A stretch of DNA of 64,000 nucleotides from Caldithrix abyssi DSM 13497 (lineage in GTDB: Bacteria; Calditrichota; Calditrichia; Calditrichales; Calditrichaceae). The translations under genes were made by a program, and so were the position numbers. The notes beneath the pieces are model-generated. The model was not told where the DNA came from and ran no database searches. It saw only the letters and a list, made by a program, of their open reading frames with translations. The stretch lies in contig NZ_CP018099.1 of NCBI RefSeq assembly GCF_001886815.1, forward strand, positions 2,354,501-2,418,500, given 5' to 3'. Shown here one piece after another: positions 43,142 through 51,715 of the stretch; within the stretch, counting starts at the first letter, position 1; every line of letters starts with the position of its first letter.

Positions 43142-45205
43142 ATGCGCTTTAAAAACTGGAGCCTGCTTGGTTTAATTTTAATTTTTGCCGGGGCCTGCAC
43201 CATTCATGAGCCGGACCCGCCTGTGTGGGATACCTCATGGAAATTAGAATTGCCCGTTAAAAACATCACCATGAAAGAAATTGTAAACGATTCAACTTTG
43301 TTGGCCGATACGACGGACGGACAGCCGATTGTGAAATTTAACCTGGAAGATAGTACGGACTGGGAATACGTTGAAGAGAGCGATTTAACGATTCGGCCTC
43401 AGGACACACAGTTCAGCTCTGAAATTGGTGCGATTAAATTACAGGAAAAAAGCGAGATGAAATCGACGGAGATTACTTTAAGTGAATTGTTGCCTCCTGA
43501 GGTTATCGCAAACGATACCATTCCGCCTTATCCTGCTGTAACGGTGACGCCTGATCCCAAAGAAGTGACTTACGATTTTTTTGAAAGAGCCGTCATAAAA
43601 AGCGGATATATCTATTTAACATTTTATAACGATTTGTTTATCAAAGTTGACGCTGGCATGACGATTGAGGTTTATAATAATGACAGTCCCAATCCAACTC
43701 TGGTCACCACGATTGAATTTCCTGATCCCATTGAACCTTATGCCGTTACGCAAAGCAATATTGTTGATCTCAGCGGTCTGGAAGTGAGCAACAGCTTTTT
43801 ATTGAAATACACCATCCCCATTGCCGGTTCGGATACGGCGCAGGTTGTAACGCAAGAGCAAAAAAACGGCACCATTTATTCTATTTTAACCATCGAAAAT
43901 ATTGAAGTGAGCGAAGCGGACGCTAAAGTGCCCGAACAAACTTTTTCTAATGACGAAAGGATCGCTCTTCCGCAAAATGAACACCAAATAATTCAGGCGC
44001 AAATCAAACAGGGGCTAATTACGCTGAATATTGAGAATGGCCTTTCTTTGTATAGCCATGCTACCATTACCTTACCTGAAATAATAAATGATAGCGGCCC
44101 CATACAAATTGAACTGGATCTTCAGCCTTTTCAAAATTCGCTTACACAAATTAATCTTGCCGGATACGAAATTAAAAATATTAATCAGCCGGGCTCGCCT
44201 CTGGATTCCATTCATGTCCGGTTAGAGGCCACGGTTAGTTCCAGAGACTCCATCGTTACGATTAAAGAAACAGATCAAATTTCGATTGACGTAACTTTTG
44301 AGGATATCATCTTCGAAAATGTAACGGGCATTATTCAACCGATCGTGTTCAATATTGAACCGCAAACGCTTAATAATGAGGATCTGTTTGATAAAATAAA
44401 TGGCAGCGGTCTGGTGCTGGACGACCTTGTTTTAACGCTGAGGGTGGAAAACCAGATCGACATCCCGCTTCATCTGGTTTTAAATCTTAAGGCGTCTAAC
44501 GACACCGAGAGCAAAGAGATGACGGTGGATGCGATAATTCAGGCTGCCAGTCAGGCGCCGTACACCGAAATCATTCTGGATAAAAATTACAAAACGCCCA
44601 ATAGTATTGTTGACCTTTTTGCGCTGCTACCCAAAGAGGTGGAAATCAGCGGACAGGCAACCATAGAAGGGCAGGGAACAATTGCCATTGGCCAGGGCGT
44701 GCGTACGGTCTTCTCGGTTGAAACGCCGTTGTTTTTTAAGTTGCTGAATCCCATTATCTATGAGAGCGATCTGGACAGCATTAAAAAGAATGACATCGAT
44801 CAGGACGTCAGGGATCGGCTGGCCGAAGATGTTCACGAAGGAACGTTTAATCTGATAATCAAAAACGGAACGCCGCTGGCCACCAATTTTGTACTTGTGC
44901 TGGCCGATGATTCGCTGGAGGTCAACTCGACAACCATAAGCGATTCAACGCGCAAGATTGTTATTACAGCCGATATCCAACGCGGTGTTATTGGAGACGA
45001 CGGCTACGTTTCCAGTCCTACAGCCAGCGAGGTTACCATTCGTCTGACAGAACAGCAAATGCAGTTATTCCAGAAATCGCCGATTTATTTAAAACAAAAA
45101 GCAACCATTTTACCCACGGGCGAAACCAAGATTAAGTTACGAACCAGCGATATGATTGAACTTGACGCATTTGTTCAATTAAACTTTACCGTAAGATTTG
45201 AATAA
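43142..45205 (+). CDS. Large hypothetical lipoprotein
   Basis: A 687-aa protein with a lipobox (FAGAC, Cys19). The mature protein is almost all predicted beta-strand with many Thr, Ile, Asp and Glu and no recognisable catalytic motif. Stretches such as TIRLTEQQMQLFQKSPIYLKQ near the end suggest a repeated jellyroll-like unit. It is followed after 17 bases by an outer-membrane barrel candidate, so the two are probably co-transcribed and may form a surface complex. Function not recognised. Confidence 0.6.
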   Translation: MRFKNWSLLGLILIFAGACTIHEPDPPVWDTSWKLELPVKNITMKEIVNDSTLLADTTDGQPIVKFNLEDSTDWEYVEESDLTIRPQDTQFSSEIGAIKLQEKSEMKSTEITLSELLPPEVIANDTIPPYPAVTVTPDPKEVTYDFFERAVIKSGYIYLTFYNDLFIKVDAGMTIEVYNNDSPNPTLVTTIEFPDPIEPYAVTQSNIVDLSGLEVSNSFLLKYTIPIAGSDTAQVVTQEQKNGTIYSILTIENIEVSEADAKVPEQTFSNDERIALPQNEHQIIQAQIKQGLITLNIENGLSLYSHATITLPEIINDSGPIQIELDLQPFQNSLTQINLAGYEIKNINQPGSPLDSIHVRLEATVSSRDSIVTIKETDQISIDVTFEDIIFENVTGIIQPIVFNIEPQTLNNEDLFDKINGSGLVLDDLVLTLRVENQIDIPLHLVLNLKASNDTESKEMTVDAIIQAASQAPYTEIILDKNYKTPNSIVDLFALLPKEVEISGQATIEGQGTIAIGQGVRTVFSVETPLFFKLLNPIIYESDLDSIKKNDIDQDVRDRLAEDVHEGTFNLIIKNGTPLATNFVLVLADDSLEVNSTTISDSTRKIVITADIQRGVIGDDGYVSSPTASEVTIRLTEQQMQLFQKSPIYLKQKATILPTGETKIKLRTSDMIELDAFVQLNFTVRFE

Positions 45206-45222
45206 AGATGGAGTTAAAAACA

Positions 45223-46533
45223 ATGAAAAAGATATTAATCATTCTGGCTTTTGCTTCGACGCTTTTCGCTCAGGGGTTTGACGGCGTTGCGCTCGGATTT
45301 GGAGACAACTATTCGGCGCTATCCCGGGGCGTGAAGGCCATCAATTATAATCCGGCCAATGTTACGCTTCCGCGCGGCAATGCATTCGAACTGAACGTGT
45401 TTGGTATTAACGCCAGCGTTTTCAACAACAGCTTCAGTTTTGATACCTACAATAACTTTTTTGTAACCGATGAACCGGAAAACCGCTGGTCTGAATCGGA
45501 CAAAAAAGATTTTTTAAGCCTGATTCCGGATGATGGCTTAAAAATGAATTCCCATGTGGTTGGCAATGCCCTGGGGCTGGCTTTTAACAATTTTGCGCTC
45601 GCCGCGCAGCCCATTGTAATGGGAGAATTGAATACGTTTGAAGATAAGTCATTGTTAGAAATTGCCCTGTTTGGCGATACGGTTTCCAGAGACTATGAAC
45701 GCAGCTACGATAATTTCGTTAAAGGCCAAAGCATGGGCGCCGTCAAAGTTTCGCTGGCTTATGGCTATCCCTTTTTACAAATCAAGAAATATTTACCGGA
45801 TTTTTCCTATTTAGCGGTTGGTATTGGCGTCAATTATTTTATTTCCATGGCGTACGCTCAAACCGAAGAATCGGATCTGTGGGTAAAACGGACGCAATTT
45901 GATGATTATGAGCTGGTTGAATTAGCGGCCACGGCTCAGTTAAAAACCGCCGTCGCCGAAGGTTCTAATCCCGTTGGTAAGGGGCGGAGCTTTAATTTAG
46001 GTTTTGCCACACAGTTTAAAGAAAAATGGAATTTTTCTCTGAGCTTTTTAAATCTTGGCGGATCCATTGAATATACTGAAAATACCGAACGGGTCATCGT
46101 AGAGGAAAATAAAACCATTAAAATCTATCATTCGACGGATCTGGATGATGAAACCATTGAAACGTCAACAGACACCACGCTGACCATTGGCGCATTTAAG
46201 GTGGATATCCCCACCACCATGCGCCTGGGCGCTTCCTATGAATTCAAAAACAATCTCATTTTTATGGCTGAGTGGGTACAGGGCTTAGATCATACCCTGG
46301 GCAACTCGACCACGCCGCGCATTGGAGCAGGCGTTCTGTACAAACCGTTCTGGTGGCTGCCGGTTCGCGGCGGCTTTTCGCTGGGCGGCAACCGCGGCTT
46401 TATTCTGGCTATGGGCAGCGGCGTTGATCTGAAATATTGGAGCCTCGATTTTTCATTTGCCATGAAAAACGCCCTGTGGCCAACGCATTCGGAAGGCCTG
46501 TTCGCCGCCTTAAGCATGATGTTCAAATTGTAA
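45223..46533 (+). CDS. Outer-membrane beta-barrel protein (FadL/PorV/DUF5723-like)
   Basis: A 436-aa protein with a signal peptide (KKILIILAFASTLFAQ). LSRGVKAINYNPANVTLPRG near the mature N-terminus resembles the plug/hatch region of FadL-like and PorV-like barrels. Alternating strands continue to a C-terminal MMFKL. ATG at 45223 is chosen because GATGGAG lies in front and the signal starts here; the frame also has an ATG at 45208. A strong terminator follows. Confidence 0.65.
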   Translation: MKKILIILAFASTLFAQGFDGVALGFGDNYSALSRGVKAINYNPANVTLPRGNAFELNVFGINASVFNNSFSFDTYNNFFVTDEPENRWSESDKKDFLSLIPDDGLKMNSHVVGNALGLAFNNFALAAQPIVMGELNTFEDKSLLEIALFGDTVSRDYERSYDNFVKGQSMGAVKVSLAYGYPFLQIKKYLPDFSYLAVGIGVNYFISMAYAQTEESDLWVKRTQFDDYELVELAATAQLKTAVAEGSNPVGKGRSFNLGFATQFKEKWNFSLSFLNLGGSIEYTENTERVIVEENKTIKIYHSTDLDDETIETSTDTTLTIGAFKVDIPTTMRLGASYEFKNNLIFMAEWVQGLDHTLGNSTTPRIGAGVLYKPFWWLPVRGGFSLGGNRGFILAMGSGVDLKYWSLDFSFAMKNALWPTHSEGLFAALSMMFKL

Positions 46534-46568
46534 TCCAGAAATAAATCAAATTTAGTCTGCCATTTCTT

Positions 46569-46608
46569 AAATGCGCATTCCGGGAAAGTTCGGGATGCGC
46601 ATTTTTAT
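46569..46608 (+). terminator. Rho-independent terminator after the barrel gene
   Basis: AAATGCGCATTCCGG - GAAAGTT - CGGGATGCGCATTT forms a long stem with one bulged base, followed by TTTATTTT. Confidence 0.88.
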
Positions 46609-46735
46609 TTTCAATGGCCCCACCAATCGTCAATCATCAATCATCAATTAAATTGCATGATATGCCTCTTTTTTTGTTTACGGGTATTGTAAAAAACGAA
46701 TTAATTTCCTAAATTTAATTAGAAATTAACAATCA

Positions 46736-46834
46736 ACTCCGAGCCAAAGAGCCTACGTCCTGTGAATCGGGATATGGTTCGCGGCCGATAGGGTAAGACG
46801 GGAAACGGTCTTGCCTCCCGTGTTTGGAAAGGAG
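46736..46834 (+). promoter_or_regulatory. Moco riboswitch upstream of moaA
   Basis: The leader has the features of the molybdenum-cofactor RNA motif: CTCCGAGCC at its 5' side, a hairpin AAGAC-GGGAAACG-GTCTT, then GCCTCCCGTGTTTGGAAAGG just before the start codon. The end is nearly the same as the E. coli moaA leader (GCCTCCCGTATCTGGAAAGG). CTCC at 46737-46740 can pair with GGAG at 46831-46834, which is the Shine-Dalgarno sequence of moaA, so binding of Moco (or tungsten cofactor) should block translation start. Confidence 0.88.
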
Positions 46835-46839
46835 CGTAA

Positions 46840-47853
46840 ATGGAAATGGATCAACCCTCACTTAAACCTGCTTCGGTATTAACCGATCCTTATGGTCGCA
46901 TTTTAAATTATCTGCGTATTGCCTTAACCGACCGTTGTAATTTACGCTGTACCTATTGCATGCCGGCCGAAGGCGTTCCTTTTATTGAACATGAACAAAT
47001 CATGCGCTTCGAAGAGATTTTGCGCCTGGTGCAAATTATGCTTCCATATGGCTTGCGCAAAATCCGCGTTACCGGCGGAGAACCGCTGGTGCGCAGAGGA
47101 ACCATTTCATTTTTACAAAAGCTGCGTCAGGTAGGCCCTGAGCTGCAAATCCATTTAACAACCAACGGCGTCCTTTTAGAAGATTATTTTAAAGAACTTG
47201 TAGAAATCTCCATCTCCGGCGTCAATCTTTCGCTGGACACGTTAAATCCCCAAAAATTTAAAAAAATTACGCGTCACGATTCCTTTGTTAAAGTGTGGCG
47301 GGCTTTGCAACAGGTTCTTGATAGTAATATTCCATTAAAACTAAACATGGTGGTGCAACGCGGTTTAAATGAAGATGAAATCATCCCCATGGCTGAACTG
47401 GCCAGGCAGCACAGCCTGGAGGTGCGCTTTATTGAACAAATGCCTTTTGACGGGTTGTCGCGAAAGATCGAACGTCCTTTTACAGGCGAGGAAATTCTGC
47501 AAACGCTGCGGACGGCTTTCGGAACTCTGGAGAGTACAAAAAAACAAAACGGCACGGCGCAATTGTACAAAATTCCGGGTTTTAAAGGAACCATCGGCAT
47601 TATTTCCGGTTACAGCCGCACCTTTTGCAGCGACTGTAATCGATTGCGCTTAACTTCAACCGGCGTGCTGAAAACGTGTCTTTATGATCGTGGCAGCGTT
47701 AACCTGAAAGATTTAATGCGCGCCGGATACGACGACGCCCGGCTTTTAAAGGCCATAGAGCGGGCAGTTCGGGAAAGGCACAAGGATGGTTTTGAAGCCG
47801 AAAAGGAAAGCTTTGACGTTCAAAAGCTGTCCATGTCTCAAATAGGAGGCTAA
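46840..47853 (+). CDS. moaA: MoaA, GTP 3',8-cyclase
   Basis: A 337-aa radical-SAM enzyme, first step of Moco synthesis. The SAM-binding cluster is C33-x3-C37-x2-C40 (DRCNLRCTYC), with GGEPL at 79-83. The second [4Fe-4S] cluster is Cys263, Cys266 and Cys280. The protein ends in the conserved Gly-Gly needed for activity. The partner MoaC is two genes downstream. The ATG is 5 bases after the GGAG that the riboswitch can mask. Confidence 0.97.
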   Translation: MEMDQPSLKPASVLTDPYGRILNYLRIALTDRCNLRCTYCMPAEGVPFIEHEQIMRFEEILRLVQIMLPYGLRKIRVTGGEPLVRRGTISFLQKLRQVGPELQIHLTTNGVLLEDYFKELVEISISGVNLSLDTLNPQKFKKITRHDSFVKVWRALQQVLDSNIPLKLNMVVQRGLNEDEIIPMAELARQHSLEVRFIEQMPFDGLSRKIERPFTGEEILQTLRTAFGTLESTKKQNGTAQLYKIPGFKGTIGIISGYSRTFCSDCNRLRLTSTGVLKTCLYDRGSVNLKDLMRAGYDDARLLKAIERAVRERHKDGFEAEKESFDVQKLSMSQIGG

Positions 47854-47854
47854 C

Positions 47855-49078
47855 GTGAAGGAGTGGTTAAGAAAAATCGACTTTCTACGCGAAGAAGATG
47901 AAAAACCTGAAAATCAATTTACGCTTTCCGAATTTTCCGGATCGGTGGGCGATCTGGGAACGCTTTTGCCGCTGGCTTTTGCCCTGATTGTGTTCAACGG
48001 TTTTTCCAGCGCCATCATCTTCTTTTTGTTCGGCGTGATTTACCTGTTAACCGGTTGGTTTTACCGCGTTCCCGTTTCCGTTCAGCCCTTAAAAGCCATG
48101 TCGGTTATTGCCATTGGCCAGGGCTTTTCGCCTGAATTTTTGGCCGGCACTTCCGTTTTGTACGGACTACTGATGGCTTTTCTGGCCTTAACCGGCCTGA
48201 TCCGCTGGCTGCAAAACTGGTTTACGCCGGCGCTGGTGCGCGGCATTCAATTTGGCATCGGATTGATTTTGACGCAAAAAGCGCTGGAGCTGGTGTGGCA
48301 AAAAGGAATTTTACTCCATTTAGATAATTCCTCTCTATCATTGGGTTTTTTACTGTTAGCGCTTTTTTTGGCCATAATCTGGTGGTTTCAGGTTAAAAAG
48401 GATCTGCCTGCTGCCCTGATTATGATCTTTTTATCCATCCTGTTTATTGCCATCTGGGGGCCGGCTCCTCCGATTCGTGAGGGGCAGCATCTGTCTTTAA
48501 AGCTGTATCTTCCAGACTTTTCCATCTGGAAAGAAGCGCTGATCTTTCTGATCATACCCCAGTTGCCTTTAACTCTTGGCAACGCCGTTTACGCCGCAAA
48601 CGATTCGTGCCATACATTGTGGGGCAAACAGGCTCAACGCGTAACGCCCACACGACTGGCGTTTAGCATCGGGCTCAGCGACGTTTTAATCGGCCTGTTT
48701 AAAGGATTTCCTGTCTGCCATGGCGCGGGAGGAATGGGCGCACATGCCCAGTTTGGAGCCCGCACCGGAGGAGCGACCATGATTATCGGCGCTGTGCTGG
48801 TGATTAGCGCGCTGATTCCCGCATTAAATCAATTTATTTTTTTAATTCCCGTGCCCTTGTTAGCCGCCATGCTCATCTTTGACAGCTACCGCATGATGAT
48901 TATGGTTCGCAGGCTGGAAGGCTGGCAACCATTGTTCGTCGCGCTGCTGGTGGGCGGCATCTCCTTTTTAACCAGAAATTTAACCATCGCTCTGGTAGCT
49001 GGCTTTTTAACTGAACGTCTTTTAAAATTAATGATCAATAAATCAACCAAAACGGTTATAGGAGCGGAAAATGATTGA
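47855..49078 (+). CDS. MOT1-like molybdate/sulfate transporter
   Basis: A 407-aa membrane protein with about 10 to 12 helices. It matches the MOT1 / sulfate-transporter-like family (PF16983): FSGSVGDLGTLLPLAFAL, RVPVSVQPLKAMSVIAI, PVCHGAGGMGAHAQFGARTGG. MOT1 proteins import molybdate. Placement between moaA and moaC-mogA under a Moco riboswitch strongly supports molybdate (or tungstate) uptake. GTG start at 47855 with AGGAGG in front, one base after the moaA stop. Confidence 0.9.
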   Translation: MKEWLRKIDFLREEDEKPENQFTLSEFSGSVGDLGTLLPLAFALIVFNGFSSAIIFFLFGVIYLLTGWFYRVPVSVQPLKAMSVIAIGQGFSPEFLAGTSVLYGLLMAFLALTGLIRWLQNWFTPALVRGIQFGIGLILTQKALELVWQKGILLHLDNSSLSLGFLLLALFLAIIWWFQVKKDLPAALIMIFLSILFIAIWGPAPPIREGQHLSLKLYLPDFSIWKEALIFLIIPQLPLTLGNAVYAANDSCHTLWGKQAQRVTPTRLAFSIGLSDVLIGLFKGFPVCHGAGGMGAHAQFGARTGGATMIIGAVLVISALIPALNQFIFLIPVPLLAAMLIFDSYRMMIMVRRLEGWQPLFVALLVGGISFLTRNLTIALVAGFLTERLLKLMINKSTKTVIGAEND

Positions 49079-50003
49079 TGTCAGCCCAAAATTTGTTACG
49101 CTGCGCTATGCCAAGGCCAGCGGCGTATTGTTCGCCCAAAAGGAAACCATTCAAAGAGTAAAAAACAAAACCGTACCCAAAGGCGATGTACTACAGGTTG
49201 CCAGGGCGGCAGGCATTTTGGCCGCTAAAAAAACGGCCGATTGGATCGTGTTCTGTCATCCCATTCCCATCGACTGGATTGAAATCCATTTTGAATTGTT
49301 CGAAGACCGCATTCAGGTGTTTAGCGAAGTGAAAAGCGTCTGGAAAACCGGCGTGGAGATGGAAGCGATAACCGCCGTTCAGGGCGCTTTAATGAATATG
49401 TACGATATGCTGAAACCGCTGGATCAGCAAATGTACATGACCGATATTAAACTGGAAGGAAAAAGAGGCGGAAAATCAGATTTTACGGACGAATTTAAAG
49501 GAACCATCAAGGCCGCGGTACTGGTTATCTCTGACTCCACCTTTGCCGGTCAAAGAGAAGACCGATCCGGTAAAATTATTAGCGACTTTTTAAAACAGCA
49601 AAAAATTGACGTCAGCGTTTATGAGATTTTGCCGGATGATGTATCGAAGATTCGAGAGCGTGTTAAAAATTTGGTGGACGAGGAAGGAATCGATCTCATT
49701 TTTACCACGGGTGGTACAGGCTTTGGTCCAAAGGATTTTACGCCGGAGGCCATTAAGCCCTTACTGGAAAAAGAAGCGCCGGGCATTGTGGAAGCCATCC
49801 GTCGTCACGGCAAAGAAAGAACGCCGTTTGCCATGCTTTCCAGAGAGATCGCCGGCCTGCGCAAACAGAGTTTAATAATTACTCTACCAGGTAGTTCGCG
49901 CGGGGCCGAAGAAAGCTTGCAGGCCATTTTCCCCGGCCTGTTGCACGCCTTTCCCATGATCTGGGGAGGTAAACACGACAAACAGGGGAGAGCCGTGTTA
50001 TGA
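49071..50003 (+). CDS. MoaC-MogA fusion, cyclic pyranopterin monophosphate synthase / molybdopterin adenylyltransferase
   Basis: A 310-aa bifunctional protein. Residues 1-145 are MoaC: MIDVSPKFVTLR, KGDVLQVARAAGILAAKKT, FCHPIPID, WKTGVEMEAITA, GGKSDF. Residues about 150-310 are MogA/MoaB: AAVLVISDS, IFTTGGTGFGPKDFTPEA, ITLPGSSRGAEESL. It joins the second step of Moco synthesis with the step before MoeA. Overlaps with the transporter (8 bases) and moeA (4 bases) show one transcript. No separate moaD or moaE is in the window. Confidence 0.95.
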   Translation: MIDVSPKFVTLRYAKASGVLFAQKETIQRVKNKTVPKGDVLQVARAAGILAAKKTADWIVFCHPIPIDWIEIHFELFEDRIQVFSEVKSVWKTGVEMEAITAVQGALMNMYDMLKPLDQQMYMTDIKLEGKRGGKSDFTDEFKGTIKAAVLVISDSTFAGQREDRSGKIISDFLKQQKIDVSVYEILPDDVSKIRERVKNLVDEEGIDLIFTTGGTGFGPKDFTPEAIKPLLEKEAPGIVEAIRRHGKERTPFAMLSREIAGLRKQSLIITLPGSSRGAEESLQAIFPGLLHAFPMIWGGKHDKQGRAVL

Positions 50004-51214
50004 TTAGCATACAGGAAGCCATGGAAAGAATTTGGGCCAGGCTACCGGAAAAGAAGAGAGAAACGCTCGACATTTCAGAGTCAACCGGTCGTGTCCTGGC
50101 GCATCAGGTGACCGCCGCAGAGCCTTCTCCCCGTTTTACCAACTCCGCCATGGATGGCATGGCCGTACGATTTGAAGATTTACAGTCATTACCGGTTGAA
50201 CTAAGCATTGTTGGAGAAAGTCGCGCCGGCGTGCCCTTTCAGGGAATTGTGCAAAATGGCCAGGCCGTGCGTATTAGCACCGGCGCCGTGCTACCACAGG
50301 GCGCAGATACGGTAATTCCTATTGAAGATTGCCAGGTGGAACAAAGTCGGGTTAAAGTTCTGACGGCGAAAAAGAAAGGCGCCAACGTTCGGAAGAAAGG
50401 CGAAGAGTTCGAGAGTGGAGAAGTTCTGCTGGCATCCGGAACAACGCTTTTTCCGGAACATCTTGCTCTGCTGGCCGCGCAGGGCATTCAACGCGTGGAA
50501 GTGTATGCCCGTCCGCGCGTGGTCTTGTTAACCACCGGAAGCGAGGTCAAGTCCTTTAAAGAAGAGATAGCCGATTACGAAATTCGCGATTCTAACCTGC
50601 TCATGCTTGGCGAAGCCATTAAGTTAGCGGGCGGAGCGCTTGTCGTATCTGATCGTCTGCCGGACGATTTTTCGTTAACCGTTCAAAAGTTGAAAGAAGC
50701 ACAAAATAAGGCCGATGTAATCGTCCTTTCCGGCGGCGTTTCGGTGGGCCCGCACGATCATGTAAAGAAGGCGGCGGCAGAGGCCGGATTTAGCGAAGTC
50801 TTCTGGAAGGTAAACCAACAACCGGGCAAACCGCTCTTTTTTGCCGCCAGTGATAACACGCTTTTGTTTGGCCTGCCCGGAAATCCGGTTTCGGCCTTTA
50901 TGAGTATGGCACATTACGTGTATCCGGTTTTACGTCGTTTGCAGGGCTTTGACGACGACCGGGCGGTGTGCGTTGCCCGGGCCCGGAGCCGGCTGGAGAT
51001 CAATAAAAAGCGCGCCCAATTGTTGCGCGTCCGTCTGGAAAAAACGGATGAAGGCTGGCATTTTATTCCGTTGAAAAGGCAGGGCTCGCACATGATAACT
51101 TCCATCAGTCAGGCCGATGGCTACATTGTTGTCGGGCCCGTGGAAACCATTGAGAAAGATGAAACGCGAAATGTTTATCTATTTCCCTGGAGGAAAAGTT
51201 ATGGGTTATGTTGA
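50000..51214 (+). CDS. moeA: MoeA, molybdopterin molybdotransferase
   Basis: A 404-aa protein of the MoeA/gephyrin-E family. It inserts molybdate into adenylated molybdopterin. Motifs: SPRFTNSAMDGMAVR, RISTGAVLPQGADTVIPIED, LLTTGSEV, DSNLLMLGEAI, VIVLSGGVSVGPHDHVK, NQQPGKPLFFA, FGLPGNPVSAF. Start overlaps moaC-mogA as ATGA. The MOSC gene starts 14 bases before its stop. Confidence 0.96.
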   Translation: MISIQEAMERIWARLPEKKRETLDISESTGRVLAHQVTAAEPSPRFTNSAMDGMAVRFEDLQSLPVELSIVGESRAGVPFQGIVQNGQAVRISTGAVLPQGADTVIPIEDCQVEQSRVKVLTAKKKGANVRKKGEEFESGEVLLASGTTLFPEHLALLAAQGIQRVEVYARPRVVLLTTGSEVKSFKEEIADYEIRDSNLLMLGEAIKLAGGALVVSDRLPDDFSLTVQKLKEAQNKADVIVLSGGVSVGPHDHVKKAAAEAGFSEVFWKVNQQPGKPLFFAASDNTLLFGLPGNPVSAFMSMAHYVYPVLRRLQGFDDDRAVCVARARSRLEINKKRAQLLRVRLEKTDEGWHFIPLKRQGSHMITSISQADGYIVVGPVETIEKDETRNVYLFPWRKSYGLC

Positions 51215-51665
51215 ATCGATCTGCATCAGCCACAAAAAAGGTATCGTTAAAAAAGAAATTAAAGAAGCAAATTTTATTAAAGACTACGGAATCGAAGGGG
51301 ACGCCCATGCCGGTAAGTGGCATCGGCAGGTTTCTCTGCTGGCCGGCGAAAGCATCGATAAAATGAAAGAAAAAATTCCTTCCCTTCAACACGGCGCATT
51401 CGCTGAAAATTTGGTTCTGCGGCAGGTGGATTTTAGCCGGATTCGTGTGGGCGATTTGTTGCGCATTGGCGATTCGGTTCTGCTGGAGGTGACGCAAATC
51501 GGAAAAGAGTGTCACACCTCCTGCGCCATCAAAAAAATAGTGGGCGATTGCATTATGCCGCGCGAGGGATTGTTTGCCCGCATTTTACAGGGGGGCGCCG
51601 TCCGAACAGGTCAGGAAGTTTGCGTGCTGACGCAGAATGAGACCACAGTAAAACAGGCCATGTAA
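51201..51665 (+). CDS. MOSC-domain protein
   Basis: A 154-aa protein consisting of a MOSC domain: IEGDAHAGKWHRQVSLL, GAFAENLVLRQVD, VGDLLRIGDSVLLEVTQIGKECHTSC, MPREGLFARILQGG. The Cys in KECHTSC fits the conserved cysteine of the family. MOSC proteins carry sulfur to Moco or act on metal-sulfur ligands. ATG at 51201 is chosen: GGAGGAAAAGTT precedes it. A longer frame from 51117 lies inside moeA. Confidence 0.9.
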   Translation: MGYVESICISHKKGIVKKEIKEANFIKDYGIEGDAHAGKWHRQVSLLAGESIDKMKEKIPSLQHGAFAENLVLRQVDFSRIRVGDLLRIGDSVLLEVTQIGKECHTSCAIKKIVGDCIMPREGLFARILQGGAVRTGQEVCVLTQNETTVKQAM

Positions 51666-51715
51666 AACGGCTCAATCAAATTGCTACCCCGGAAGCTTTG
51701 AGGATCGGGTTTGGT

